Shown here: piece by piece, positions 43,901 to 52,915 of the stretch
How positions within the stretch are numbered: position 1 is the first letter of the stretch
How the letters are laid out: each line of letters begins with the position of its first letter
Assembly: GCA_000710935.1 (NCBI GenBank)
Contig: BAYV01000004.1
Coordinates: 25,209-89,208, forward strand
Direction: 5' to 3'
Length of the DNA: 64,000 bases
Source of the DNA: Iodidimonas nitroreducens
GTDB taxonomy: Bacteria; Pseudomonadota; Alphaproteobacteria; Sphingomonadales; Rhodothalassiaceae
The notes under the pieces: generated by a model
Seen by the model: only the letters and a program-made list of their open reading frames with translations
Databases searched by the model: none
Told to the model about the DNA's origin: nothing
Translations under genes and position numbers: made by a program

Positions 43901-45703
43901 ATGTCGTTTATGCGCACCAAAGGGTTGATCCTGGCCACCGTCCTGCTCTCGGGCTGTTCTGTTGCGCAAGAACAGGAAGGCTTTAATTTTGCCAGTGCTC
44001 CGCTGGGCGAGGTGGATTTTGGCAGCTATGTTGCAGGCCGCTTTGCCCATCAAACGGGTGATCCCCGGGCCGCTGATTATCTGCTAAGGGCCGCTGATCA
44101 GGACCCCGGCAATAGCATGATCTTGAGCCGGGCCTTTATCACGCTGCTCACCGATGGGCGCTTTGATCAGGCAGCTGTGGTGGCCCGCAGGCTTTATGCG
44201 CGCGATTCCGATAACAGCCTTGCCACCCTGTTTCTGGCCCTCGATTCCCTCAAAAGCGGGCGCTATAAACAAGCACAAAGCTATATCGATAGCTTGCGCA
44301 CGGGGGGCTTTGAAATGCTGGTGGCCCCCATTGCGGCGGCCTGGATTCATGCAGCCCTGGGCCAGCGCGATGCTGCGCTCATCGCTCTTCGCCCCCTTGA
44401 TCAGATGGCCGCTTTAAAGCCTTTTGCGGCGGCCCATCGGGCCTATCTGCTCGATTATCTAAAGCAGGATGATGCGGCGCGGGCCGCTTATCTGGCCGCC
44501 CTTGAAGGCACGCAGATGGCCTCTTTGCAGCCGGTTGTTTCCTATGCCGCTTTTTTGCAAGGACGGGGAGAGGGCGACAAGGCTGTTTCGGTGATCGATG
44601 AATATTTGAAGGCCTTTACCGATAATGCTTTTCTGCTGAAGGCGCGCGATCAATTGCGCGAGGGTAAAACCCCCGATCGTTTGACCGCGACCCCCGCAGG
44701 CGCTGTCAGCCTTGTGATGTTTCGTGCGGCGGGGGAGCTTGATCGCGATGACGCCCATCGTCCGGCCATTGTTTATGCGCGTTTGGCAAGCTTTCTTTCA
44801 CCCGATATGGATGATGCCCATCTGCGGCTGGCCAATATGCTGGTCGAGGCCGAACTGACGGATTTGGCCCTTAAAGAGCTGAATAAAATCAATAAAAAGG
44901 CGAGCGTTTATGAAAATGCTCAGCTTCAGGCCGCCTGGATTCACCATCAAGCGGGTGATCTTGAAAAGGCGGTCGACCTGTTGCAGACCTATCTGGCGAT
45001 GCGCCCTGAAAGTGCGCAGGCCTGGGCAACATTGGGGGATATCTATCGCAGCAATGAAAAATTCGAGCCTGCGGTGGCCGCCTATACCAAAGCCATTCAT
45101 CTCAATACCAATGATCCCGATGTCGCCCCGTGGTTTTTATATTTCACGCGCGGGATCGGCTATGAACGCACGGATCAATTCGATAAGGCGGAAGCGGATT
45201 TCCTGAAATCGCTGGAGCTTAATCCCGATCAGGCGCAGGTGCTCAATTATCTGGGCTATAGCTGGATCGATCGGGGCATGAATCTGGAACAAGGCACCGA
45301 GATGATCGAAAAAGCGGTGGCGCAGCGCCCTAATGATGGCTTTATCATCGATAGTCTGGGCTGGGCCTATTATCTGCGGGGCGATTATAAACAGGCGGTG
45401 CGCCATCTGGAACGGGCCGTGATTTTGGAACCATCCGATCCCACATTGAACGATCATCTGGGGGACGCCTATTGGAAAGTGGGCCGCCGCACCGAAGCGC
45501 GCTTTCAATGGAACCATGCTTTGGCCTCTGATCCCGAAGCCGATCAGCGGGCACTGATCGAAAAGAAATTGCAGATCGGTCTTGAGCTTGCCCAAAAAGA
45601 GCATGAAAAGGATGTGGCCGCCGCACAAACGGACAATGCTGGAACCGTTGCCATGACATCGCCTTCTCTTGGCCCTAAAACATCCGACCAACAACGGCCC
45701 TGA
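43901..45703 (+). CDS. TPR-repeat lipoprotein
   Basis: A 600-residue protein. The signal ends in a lipobox, VLLSGC (Cys near residue 19). The rest is tetratricopeptide-type helical repeats, with the clearest copies at about residues 355-540: AWATLGDIYRSNEKFEPAVAAYTKAI, AQVLNYLGYSWIDRG, DSLGWAYYLRGDYKQAV. It should be anchored at the membrane and act as a protein-interaction scaffold in the periplasm. It lies between ETF-QO and ispE, a conserved alphaproteobacterial context. The true function is unknown. Confidence 0.9.
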   Translation: MSFMRTKGLILATVLLSGCSVAQEQEGFNFASAPLGEVDFGSYVAGRFAHQTGDPRAADYLLRAADQDPGNSMILSRAFITLLTDGRFDQAAVVARRLYARDSDNSLATLFLALDSLKSGRYKQAQSYIDSLRTGGFEMLVAPIAAAWIHAALGQRDAALIALRPLDQMAALKPFAAAHRAYLLDYLKQDDAARAAYLAALEGTQMASLQPVVSYAAFLQGRGEGDKAVSVIDEYLKAFTDNAFLLKARDQLREGKTPDRLTATPAGAVSLVMFRAAGELDRDDAHRPAIVYARLASFLSPDMDDAHLRLANMLVEAELTDLALKELNKINKKASVYENAQLQAAWIHHQAGDLEKAVDLLQTYLAMRPESAQAWATLGDIYRSNEKFEPAVAAYTKAIHLNTNDPDVAPWFLYFTRGIGYERTDQFDKAEADFLKSLELNPDQAQVLNYLGYSWIDRGMNLEQGTEMIEKAVAQRPNDGFIIDSLGWAYYLRGDYKQAVRHLERAVILEPSDPTLNDHLGDAYWKVGRRTEARFQWNHALASDPEADQRALIEKKLQIGLELAQKEHEKDVAAAQTDNAGTVAMTSPSLGPKTSDQQRP

Positions 45704-45719
45704 TGGGAAGTGATATCGG

Positions 45720-46634
45720 ATGATCGACAAGATAAGCGATGTGACCGCTTTTGCGCCCGCCAAAATCAATCTGTTTTTGCATATCACCGGGCGTCGGCAT
45801 GATGGCTATCATCTGCTCGATAGCCTGTTTGTGTTTCCCGCTCTTTATGATCGTCTTGAGATCAGCGCCCTTGGCCGGGAAGCGGGCGAGAACCATGTTC
45901 GCTTGCGCATCGAAGGCCCGATGGCCCAGGCTTTGGCAGGCGAAGCCGATCAGGATAATCTGGTAATCCGTTCCATTCGGCGCTTGCAGGATCATCTGGG
46001 GATCAATGGTTCCTATGATGTGCGGCTGATCAAAAACATTCCGGTCGCTGCCGGGGTGGGGGGTGGCTCGGCCGATGCGGCAGCGGCCCTTTTAGCCTGC
46101 CTGAAACTGTGGGAACACAGCATCGCAGCGGATGAATTACAGGCCTTGGCCCAAGGATTGGGGGCCGATGTGCCGCCATGCCTGCAAAACCGGCCCGTGC
46201 GGGTGGCGGGCATTGGCGAACAGATCAGCCCGGCGGGTGAGGCGCCGCCCTGGGGCGTGATTTTGGCCAATCCCCGTTGCCCGGTGCCAACACCGGATGT
46301 GTTTTTGGCCTATAAACAGGCGGCGGGGGCCTTTTCCCCTGCCTTGCCCGCCGGGATCGAATGGCAGGATCTGGATTGGCTGGCGCGGGAAAGCCGCAAT
46401 GATCTTTATGCTGCGGCTTGTGGGATTGCTCCGGCCATTGGCGATCTGATTGCCGCCCTTGCCACTTTGCCCGGAGCGCGGCTGGCCCGGATGAGCGGAT
46501 CGGGGGCCACCTGCTTTGCTCTGTTTGATGATGTGGCGCAGGCACTTTTGGCGCGTGAAATTTTGCAGGCCAAAGCGCCGCAATGGTGGTCTTGGGCGGG
46601 CGGTTTATGCGATGATCGGGGCGATCATCCATAG
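45720..46634 (+). CDS. ispE: 4-diphosphocytidyl-2-C-methyl-D-erythritol kinase
   Basis: A 304-residue GHMP kinase. FAPAKINLFLHITGRRHDGYH and the ATP-binding VAAGVGGGSADAAAALLA are diagnostic, and MSGSGATCFALF is the third GHMP motif. It phosphorylates CDP-ME in the MEP isoprenoid pathway. It starts 16 bases after the TPR gene and is likely cotranscribed with it. Isoprenoids feed the undecaprenyl carrier used by the glycosyltransferase at 52916. Confidence 0.95.
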   Translation: MIDKISDVTAFAPAKINLFLHITGRRHDGYHLLDSLFVFPALYDRLEISALGREAGENHVRLRIEGPMAQALAGEADQDNLVIRSIRRLQDHLGINGSYDVRLIKNIPVAAGVGGGSADAAAALLACLKLWEHSIAADELQALAQGLGADVPPCLQNRPVRVAGIGEQISPAGEAPPWGVILANPRCPVPTPDVFLAYKQAAGAFSPALPAGIEWQDLDWLARESRNDLYAAACGIAPAIGDLIAALATLPGARLARMSGSGATCFALFDDVAQALLAREILQAKAPQWWSWAGGLCDDRGDHP

Positions 46635-46672
46635 GCGAGAGGTGTTTTGGGCTTTTTATATCCGATACGGGC

Positions 46673-46698
46673 TTGACAGAAAGGCGCATATCTAGATT
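46673..46698 (+). promoter_or_regulatory. Possible promoter upstream of the SLBB export gene
   Basis: A perfect TTGACA (46673-46678) is followed after only 14 bases by TAGATT (46693-46698). The spacing is short for a sigma-70-type promoter, so the -10 is doubtful. It lies about 70 bases upstream of the SLBB gene start. Confidence 0.3.
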
Positions 46699-46769
46699 GT
46701 GCAGAGAGCTTTTTGCGGGTGATGGCAGATGAAATCCATCGGATTGTGCGAGGATGTGAGACAGTGAGA

Positions 46770-49751
46770 ATGGATGCGCGGCGATACGCTTTCACGCCTG
46801 CCCTCGTGGGGACAAATCCTTTCATCCATCGCCTGGTTGCCGGGATTTTGGGTGTGTTGATCCTGATTGGTGGAGCACAGGCGCAATTGCCCGATGCCGA
46901 TAGCCTGCGCCGGGCGCTCAATCAGGGGAAATCCCTGACCAGCAGCCCGGTGGAAACCCCATCGGCCCTTGATCTTTCGCGGCAGCTCAAAGGCAATCAG
47001 ACGAATGATAAGATTGGGCCTGAAGGCGAGCAGCCCTTTCCTGTTGAAGAACCGCTCTCTCCCCTGGAGATGGATTATAACAGGCGGTTGGGGCGGGATT
47101 TGCCCGGCGAAATTGAAAGCGAAGAAACCCGGGCCAAAAACCAGCGCCGCAAGCGGCTGGAGCAGGCGCAATTGCAAACCCAGGCATCGCTGCGCCCAAT
47201 GACCGAACTGGAATTGGAACAGCTCGAAGAGATGCGTGCCGCCAAAGAGCGGGAAAAAGCGCCGCCCATGTTGCGGCAATTTGGCTATGATCTGTTTCGC
47301 GATAGCCTGGCGGCATCCGATATGCCAGTCACCGGGCGCTTATCCGATAGCTATATTCTGGGTGTTGGCGATGAAATTGTCGTCACCATGGTGGGGCAAA
47401 GTGGCGGCACCATCGTGACCGGGGTGGATCGTGAAGGCCGGATCATCTTGCCGGATTTGGCCCCGATTCCGGCTGCGGGCCGCAGCTTTGGCGATTTTGC
47501 CCGGGATGTGCGCCAGCGCGTGGCGCAATCGCTTTTGGGCACGGAAGCATATGTTTCCATCGGGGCTCTGCGTCAGGTCAGTGTCACGGTCATGGGGGAA
47601 GTGGACTATCCGGGGCAATATCAGGCGACCAGCCAATCCGATTTGTTGCAGCTGATGGCTTTGGCGGGGGGGATCAAAAAATCGGGTTCCTTGCGTCGGT
47701 TGACAGTTTTTCGTGATGGCCAGCGCCTTGAGATTGATCTTTATGATGTTTTTTTCGGCACGGGGGATATCTCCCTTCAGGTCCGCGATGGCGATCGTCT
47801 GCTGGTGCCCCTGATCGGCCCCACGGTGGCGGTGGCGGGGGATGTGGTGCGCCCGGCTATATATGAATTGCCGGCAAACCAAATAAAAAGAGCGGATCAA
47901 GAGATCGCTGTGGCCGAGGTGCTGCAATTGGCCGGGGGCTCATTGCGGCCCCGGGGCTATAGCATCGATCGCAATCGCATCGGCAATGATGGCTATCAGA
48001 ATTTTACCAGCACCAGCGCCACGGATCGTGTGGCTGCGGGCGATCTGTATCAGGTTTATCCCCAGCGTCAGGTGCATCTGGGGCGGGTGCAGCTTTTGGG
48101 CCATGTGCGCCAGCCCGGTTACAAGCCGTTGAGCGCCGCCCCCACCATCAGCGCTTTGCTGAAAGGGGGCGATGCTCTGAAAATGGCCCCTTATTCGCTT
48201 TTTGCCATTGTCGAGACCATCGACGATCTGTCGCAGCAGCTGGTTTATAAGCCGGTTGATCTGGGGCCGATTCTGGCGGGCACTGAAGATGTGGTTTTGC
48301 GTGATCAGGATAGTCTGCTGATTTTAGGGCCGCACGAACTGGATTATCTTTCATCTGAAGCGGTGCGCAGTGCCGTTCTCGCCCCGCAATCGGTAACGCC
48401 GGATCAATGTGATGCGGTGGTGTCTTTGGCTCGGCGGGCGCGTCAGGCGGATAGTGAGCGCTTGGCGGCGGCGGCGCGTTCCGTGTTCATTGTCGAGGAA
48501 GATCGACAGCAACAAGAACAGCAGCAACAGCAGCAGCAACAGCAGCTTCAACAAGGTCAACAGACCCAATTGGGCGCGGTTGGTCAGAATGGCAGCAGAA
48601 ATCAGGATAATTCAGCGGTGCAGCGGGCGTCTGATTTTTCCTCGGATGAAATCGTTTCGGCCAGCGAATTGGCGCGTTTGGCCGCACAGGCAGCGCAATG
48701 CAATGAATTTTTCGATGAACGTCCGGAAATCCTGCCTTTGGCCATTGAATATGCGGTGGTGATGATGGGCGCGGTGCGCCAGCCCGGGCTTTATCCTATT
48801 GCCGGATCGGCCTCTTTGCGTGATCTGGTGGCGGCCAGCGGGGGGCTTAGTCTGTCTGCTGATCCCGAACAGATCGAAATTTCCAGCATTCGCAATCGTG
48901 AACTGGCGGCACTGGGGGCGACCGAAAGGCGCTATGTGGATCTGCGCAGCGCTTCTTTGGCCAGCATTGATGTGACCCCGGGCAGCACGATCCGTTTTGC
49001 ATCGCAGCAGGCGACCATGGAAGCCGGCACGGTTTTGCTGTCGGGTGAATTTAAAAGGCCCGGTGTTTATACCATCAAGCGCGGAGAAACCCTGCTTCAG
49101 GTGATGACCCGGGCGGGTGGGCTCACGGATCAGGCTTATCCCTTTGGCTCGGTTTTTACCCGGATGCGGGTAAAGCAGGAACAGCAGGAAGGGTTCCGCC
49201 GCACCGCGCGCGAACTGAATAATGCTCTGGCTTTGGCCATGCTGCGGGAAAATATTTCCGGCGATGCCCTGACGGCGGCCAATTCTTTGGTCAATTCCTT
49301 TGCTACGGTTGAAGCTGCAGGGCGGGTTGTGGTGGAAGCCGATCCCCAGATTTTGCGCCAAAATCCTGAACGTGATCTGGTTTTGGAAACGGGTGATTCC
49401 ATCTTCATCCCCAAACGGCCCAATTTTGTGCTGACGGCAGGGGATTTGCTTAATCCCGGTGCTCTGCAATTCAGAAGCGGCAAATCCATCGAGGATTATC
49501 TGGATGAAGCCGGTGGATTTCAGGAAACCGCTGATAAAAACCGGGTGTTTATCGTCTTTCCCAATGGGGTGGCGCAGCCGGTTTCACTCTCGCGTTGGTC
49601 GCGCAATACATCCATGGTTCCCCCGGGTAGCACTATTGTGGTGCCAAAGGATGTCAATCCCCTCGAAACGCTCAATATCGTGCGGGAAATTTCCGATGTC
49701 TTGAGCAATCTGGCGGTGTCTGCGGCCTCTATCGCCGTGATCTCGCGTTGA
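46770..49751 (+). CDS. SLBB-domain polysaccharide export protein (Wza-like, large)
   Basis: About 993 residues from ATG 46770; the frame extends to GTG 46713. A signal peptide ends near GGAQAQ. The Poly_export domain is at about residues 175-270 (YILGVGDEIVVTMVG, then VDREGRIILPDLAPIP), followed by repeated SLBB beta-grasp domains, each with a variant of VxVxGEVxxPGxY (VTVMGEVDYPGQY, VQLLGHVRQPGYK, VVMMGAVRQPGLY, VLLSGEFKRPGVY, FVLTAGDLLNPGA). Such proteins line the export channel for exopolysaccharide. A glutamine-rich tract near residues 580-600 sits between two SLBB blocks. It is followed by the YjbH-type gene 16 bases later. Confidence 0.93.
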   Translation: MDARRYAFTPALVGTNPFIHRLVAGILGVLILIGGAQAQLPDADSLRRALNQGKSLTSSPVETPSALDLSRQLKGNQTNDKIGPEGEQPFPVEEPLSPLEMDYNRRLGRDLPGEIESEETRAKNQRRKRLEQAQLQTQASLRPMTELELEQLEEMRAAKEREKAPPMLRQFGYDLFRDSLAASDMPVTGRLSDSYILGVGDEIVVTMVGQSGGTIVTGVDREGRIILPDLAPIPAAGRSFGDFARDVRQRVAQSLLGTEAYVSIGALRQVSVTVMGEVDYPGQYQATSQSDLLQLMALAGGIKKSGSLRRLTVFRDGQRLEIDLYDVFFGTGDISLQVRDGDRLLVPLIGPTVAVAGDVVRPAIYELPANQIKRADQEIAVAEVLQLAGGSLRPRGYSIDRNRIGNDGYQNFTSTSATDRVAAGDLYQVYPQRQVHLGRVQLLGHVRQPGYKPLSAAPTISALLKGGDALKMAPYSLFAIVETIDDLSQQLVYKPVDLGPILAGTEDVVLRDQDSLLILGPHELDYLSSEAVRSAVLAPQSVTPDQCDAVVSLARRARQADSERLAAAARSVFIVEEDRQQQEQQQQQQQQQLQQGQQTQLGAVGQNGSRNQDNSAVQRASDFSSDEIVSASELARLAAQAAQCNEFFDERPEILPLAIEYAVVMMGAVRQPGLYPIAGSASLRDLVAASGGLSLSADPEQIEISSIRNRELAALGATERRYVDLRSASLASIDVTPGSTIRFASQQATMEAGTVLLSGEFKRPGVYTIKRGETLLQVMTRAGGLTDQAYPFGSVFTRMRVKQEQQEGFRRTARELNNALALAMLRENISGDALTAANSLVNSFATVEAAGRVVVEADPQILRQNPERDLVLETGDSIFIPKRPNFVLTAGDLLNPGALQFRSGKSIEDYLDEAGGFQETADKNRVFIVFPNGVAQPVSLSRWSRNTSMVPPGSTIVVPKDVNPLETLNIVREISDVLSNLAVSAASIAVISR
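48507..48569 (+). repeat. CAG/CAA tract encoding poly-Gln inside the SLBB protein
   Basis: CAG and CAA codons alternate through about 21 codons, with only Glu, Leu, Gly and Thr interruptions (QQQEQQQQQQQQQ). Mixed synonymous codons argue against very recent slippage. It lies in a linker between SLBB repeats. Confidence 0.92.
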
Positions 49752-49767
49752 TGTGTGGGGATGCGGG

Positions 49768-52704
49768 ATGGTCTTCAGCCTGAAGGCTATGGGGGCGGTG
49801 GTCCTGTTCGGGCTTTTCATGGCCGGTGGCGAAAGCCAGGGGCAAAACTTATCCGGGTTTGATGAGCCCCAACCTTCCACCACGGCTTTTGGCACCACCG
49901 GCCTGCTTCAAAGCCCTTCGGCACGCTTTTCAAAGCCGGGCACTGTTGAATTGGGCGGTTTTTTTGTCGAGCCTTATCGCGGCTTTACGATCCGGGCGCA
50001 GCCTCTGCCCTGGCTGGAGGCGAATTTCCGAGTCACCGATATCACCAATATTGCCAAGAATGGCACGGTTTTGCCTTTGGGCCAGATATCCTTTCTGGAG
50101 GATCTGTTTTCGTTGAAAGGGGGGGGCACCCGGCGGCAGCGCGGCTTTGATCTGAAAATTCGCCTGCTTCAGGAAGGGGATTTCTTGCCGGCTGTGGCGG
50201 TGGGCGGGCAGGATCTGTTTGGCGATGCGGATTTTGGCGGGGAATATCTGGTGGCCAGCAAGCGCTTTGGCCCTGTGGATATCACTTTTGGCCTTGGCTG
50301 GGGCTATTTCGGCAGCCGGGGGCATATCGGCAATCCTCTTGATTCCCTTGATGATGGCTTTCGCCGCCGCAGTTCTGGTGATGTGCGCGGCTCGTTTAAT
50401 TTCGGCGATTATTTTTCCGGTAATGATCTGGCTTTTTTTGGCGGTGTGGAATGGCACACGCCCCTTGATGGTTTTTCGGTGAAGCTTGATTATAGCGGGG
50501 CTGACCCAGAGCGCGCGCCCCTTGGCAGCCGCCTTGATGAGGATTTTCCGGTTAATATGGGGGTGAATTACAGGCCGGTTCATTGGCTTGATATGGCCCT
50601 TGGCTTTGAGCGGGGGAATACCCTTTCTGCCCGGATGGCGGTGCGTTTTGATCTGTTTGATCTGCCGCGTTTTTATCCGCGTGATGGGCGCCAAGGAGGC
50701 CATCCGGCGGCAGGTGCTCCCTTCCCAAAACCATCGGGGGATGGGGCAACGGTTGCGCCAAAGCCCGCGGCCCCCCATCGGATGACCAATGATCTGGTGC
50801 TTGAGCTTTCCGCCTTTTTGCGCCGGGCAGGCCATGATACGGCGCGGATTTCTGTGGATGCCAATGCCGTTTATGTGGCGATCACCTCCCCCATGGCGGG
50901 GCTTGGCCCTTTCGATGAACAGGCTTTGGCGACCGCGATTTTTGAGGCGATCCCGTTGGTGATCGATCAGCTTTGGCTGAGCTTCGGCCCGGAAAAGCCC
51001 AGCGATTCCCGCCTTTATCAGCGCGATGAGGATCATGGCCGGGCCGCCGGGGCAATGCTGGCGCTAGTGGATGGGCTTTATGGTGCTGATGAAGGATATG
51101 CCGCCACGATCCGGCTGGCGGATGGGGTCGCCCTTTATGATCTGTGGGGGGCAGTCAATGGGGATATGGCCTTTGCCAGCGCGCTGGCCGATCCGCTTTT
51201 GCTCACCTTGCCCGATGATCTTTATCTGATCAAAATGCGATCTTTTGCGGATGGCTTTGTTGAACGCGATCTTGCGGCCCCAAAAGCTCTGGCCAGTGCC
51301 CGCGCGATGATGATGGCGACGGCCGATGCCCCGGTTTCATCGCTCCGTATCGAGGGCCGCACCCGGGCCACCGTGCAGATTGATGCCGCTGATGGCAGCC
51401 GGATCGATGGGGCGCTTTTGTCGCAAAGGCTTGATGTGGCGGAAAGCCTTGTTATGGCTTCGGGCTATGATAATCAAACCGCCCTTGAAGCCTTTGCCGC
51501 TGATTTTTTTGCCAGAATGGCCCGGGCGGGGATCAGGCCGCGATCAGTGGCATGGCTGGATGGCCGCATGACCATCTGGATCGATGGCGGCCCATCGGAT
51601 TTTGAAATCCAACGGATCGGGCGGATTGCCCGCGATCTGGCACTGCATGGCACGGACCAATTGGAAGCCATCTCGATCCGCCGAGGGGTGGGCCGGCATG
51701 ATGCTATCGATGTGCAGCTTTTGCGCCGGGATGTGGTGCGGGCTGTGGCGGGACGCGGCTCGGCTGAGGAAATCTGGCTCACTTCGGCCATCGAGATGGA
51801 GCCCGCGCCCCTGCCGGACAAAACCCTGAGGGTGGAGAATGACAAGGCCAGCCCCTTTCTGGAATGGGGGGTGGCTCCGGTGCTCATCCAGCATATCGGC
51901 GATCAGGAAAGCGGTCCCTGGCTTGCTGATCTTTCTATCGATCTGCTGGCGTCTCTCGATCTTGCGCCGGGGCTGCAATTATCCGGGGCGGTGCGGCGGT
52001 TTATTGCGGGCAATCTGGATCAGATCAGCCCGGCTTCATCAAGCAGCGATCTGCCCGTGGTGCGCAGCGATGTAAAGCGCTTCATCGAAAATGGCCGCAC
52101 ATCGATCCCTTATCTGCAGGCCGATTGGCGTGGTGGCTTTGCACCGCATCTTTATGGCCGTGTTTCTGCAGGCATATTCGAGCAGATCTATGCAGGGCTT
52201 TCCACCGAATTGCTCTATCGCAATCCCGATGATGGCTGGTCAGTGGGGGGGGAATTGAATTGGCTGAAACGCCGGGATGAAGATCAGCTTTTTGGGCTGG
52301 AAGGCCGCGATAGCCTGAGCGGTGAGATCAGCCTTTATCGGGAATGGGCATCCGGCGTGCTGGCGGTGGTGCGGGCCGGGCGGTTTTTGGCAGGAGATTG
52401 GGGCGGCACTGTCGATCTTTCGCGGCGTTTTGATAATGGCGTGCGGATCGGCGGCTATCTCGCCCTTTCGGATGGATCGGATCGCGAATTTGGCGGCACA
52501 TCTCCTGATAAGGGCGTTTATATCACCATTCCCCTTGGTGAATTATGGCCATTTGGTGGCCCGCGTCGCTCTGTGAGCACGGAATTGACAGATTTAGCCC
52601 GCGATAGCGCACAAAGATTGCGGCTCAACAGCCGATTATATGATTATGTCGCCGGAATTAACCGCCAGCGGATTGATTCCGATTGGCCGCAGATTGTTAA
52701 TTAA
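49768..52704 (+). CDS. YjbH-type outer-membrane exopolysaccharide biogenesis protein
   Basis: About 978 residues from ATG 49768, with GGGG seven bases upstream. A signal peptide is predicted to end near GGESQG. PSTTAFGTTGLLQSPSARF and the following beta-strand pattern fit the YjbH family of predicted outer-membrane beta-barrel lipoprotein-like exopolysaccharide proteins. The central part (about residues 340-640) is a soluble domain and the C-terminus returns to barrel-like strands ending near ITIPLGELW. It probably forms part of the export route together with the SLBB protein, 16 bases upstream. Exact function is unknown; YjbEFGH is a known exopolysaccharide operon in Enterobacteria. Confidence 0.82.
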   Translation: MVFSLKAMGAVVLFGLFMAGGESQGQNLSGFDEPQPSTTAFGTTGLLQSPSARFSKPGTVELGGFFVEPYRGFTIRAQPLPWLEANFRVTDITNIAKNGTVLPLGQISFLEDLFSLKGGGTRRQRGFDLKIRLLQEGDFLPAVAVGGQDLFGDADFGGEYLVASKRFGPVDITFGLGWGYFGSRGHIGNPLDSLDDGFRRRSSGDVRGSFNFGDYFSGNDLAFFGGVEWHTPLDGFSVKLDYSGADPERAPLGSRLDEDFPVNMGVNYRPVHWLDMALGFERGNTLSARMAVRFDLFDLPRFYPRDGRQGGHPAAGAPFPKPSGDGATVAPKPAAPHRMTNDLVLELSAFLRRAGHDTARISVDANAVYVAITSPMAGLGPFDEQALATAIFEAIPLVIDQLWLSFGPEKPSDSRLYQRDEDHGRAAGAMLALVDGLYGADEGYAATIRLADGVALYDLWGAVNGDMAFASALADPLLLTLPDDLYLIKMRSFADGFVERDLAAPKALASARAMMMATADAPVSSLRIEGRTRATVQIDAADGSRIDGALLSQRLDVAESLVMASGYDNQTALEAFAADFFARMARAGIRPRSVAWLDGRMTIWIDGGPSDFEIQRIGRIARDLALHGTDQLEAISIRRGVGRHDAIDVQLLRRDVVRAVAGRGSAEEIWLTSAIEMEPAPLPDKTLRVENDKASPFLEWGVAPVLIQHIGDQESGPWLADLSIDLLASLDLAPGLQLSGAVRRFIAGNLDQISPASSSSDLPVVRSDVKRFIENGRTSIPYLQADWRGGFAPHLYGRVSAGIFEQIYAGLSTELLYRNPDDGWSVGGELNWLKRRDEDQLFGLEGRDSLSGEISLYREWASGVLAVVRAGRFLAGDWGGTVDLSRRFDNGVRIGGYLALSDGSDREFGGTSPDKGVYITIPLGELWPFGGPRRSVSTELTDLARDSAQRLRLNSRLYDYVAGINRQRIDSDWPQIVN

Positions 52705-52861
52705 CTAATTGACTTTTGGGCGATATCTTGACAAACCAACCGCTAAGTCAGGATGACGGACCCATCCAGGGATGCATAAACTGCTTTGCACCATCGATGT
52801 TTTGAATGTCTTTTATTCATGTGCCGCGAAATTTACATAATTGGGTTTTAGTTATTCAGAA

Positions 52862-52873
52862 CCGGTTAACCGG
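52862..52873. promoter_or_regulatory. 12-bp perfect palindrome CCGGTTAACCGG
   Basis: A perfect inverted repeat lies 43 bases upstream of the GTG start of the WecA-like gene, in the 211-base gap after the YjbH gene. It could be an operator. No factor is recognised. Confidence 0.35.
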
Positions 52874-52915
52874 CTTTCTATAAGAAGACGTGTCGCAAGC
52901 GGGTGGAGAAAGAAT

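Noticed and set aside
49930..51036. 368-residue minus-strand frame opposite the YjbH-type gene
   Set aside because: Low-complexity, Lys/Ile/Ala-rich translation with no ribosome site or family; opposite a real gene.
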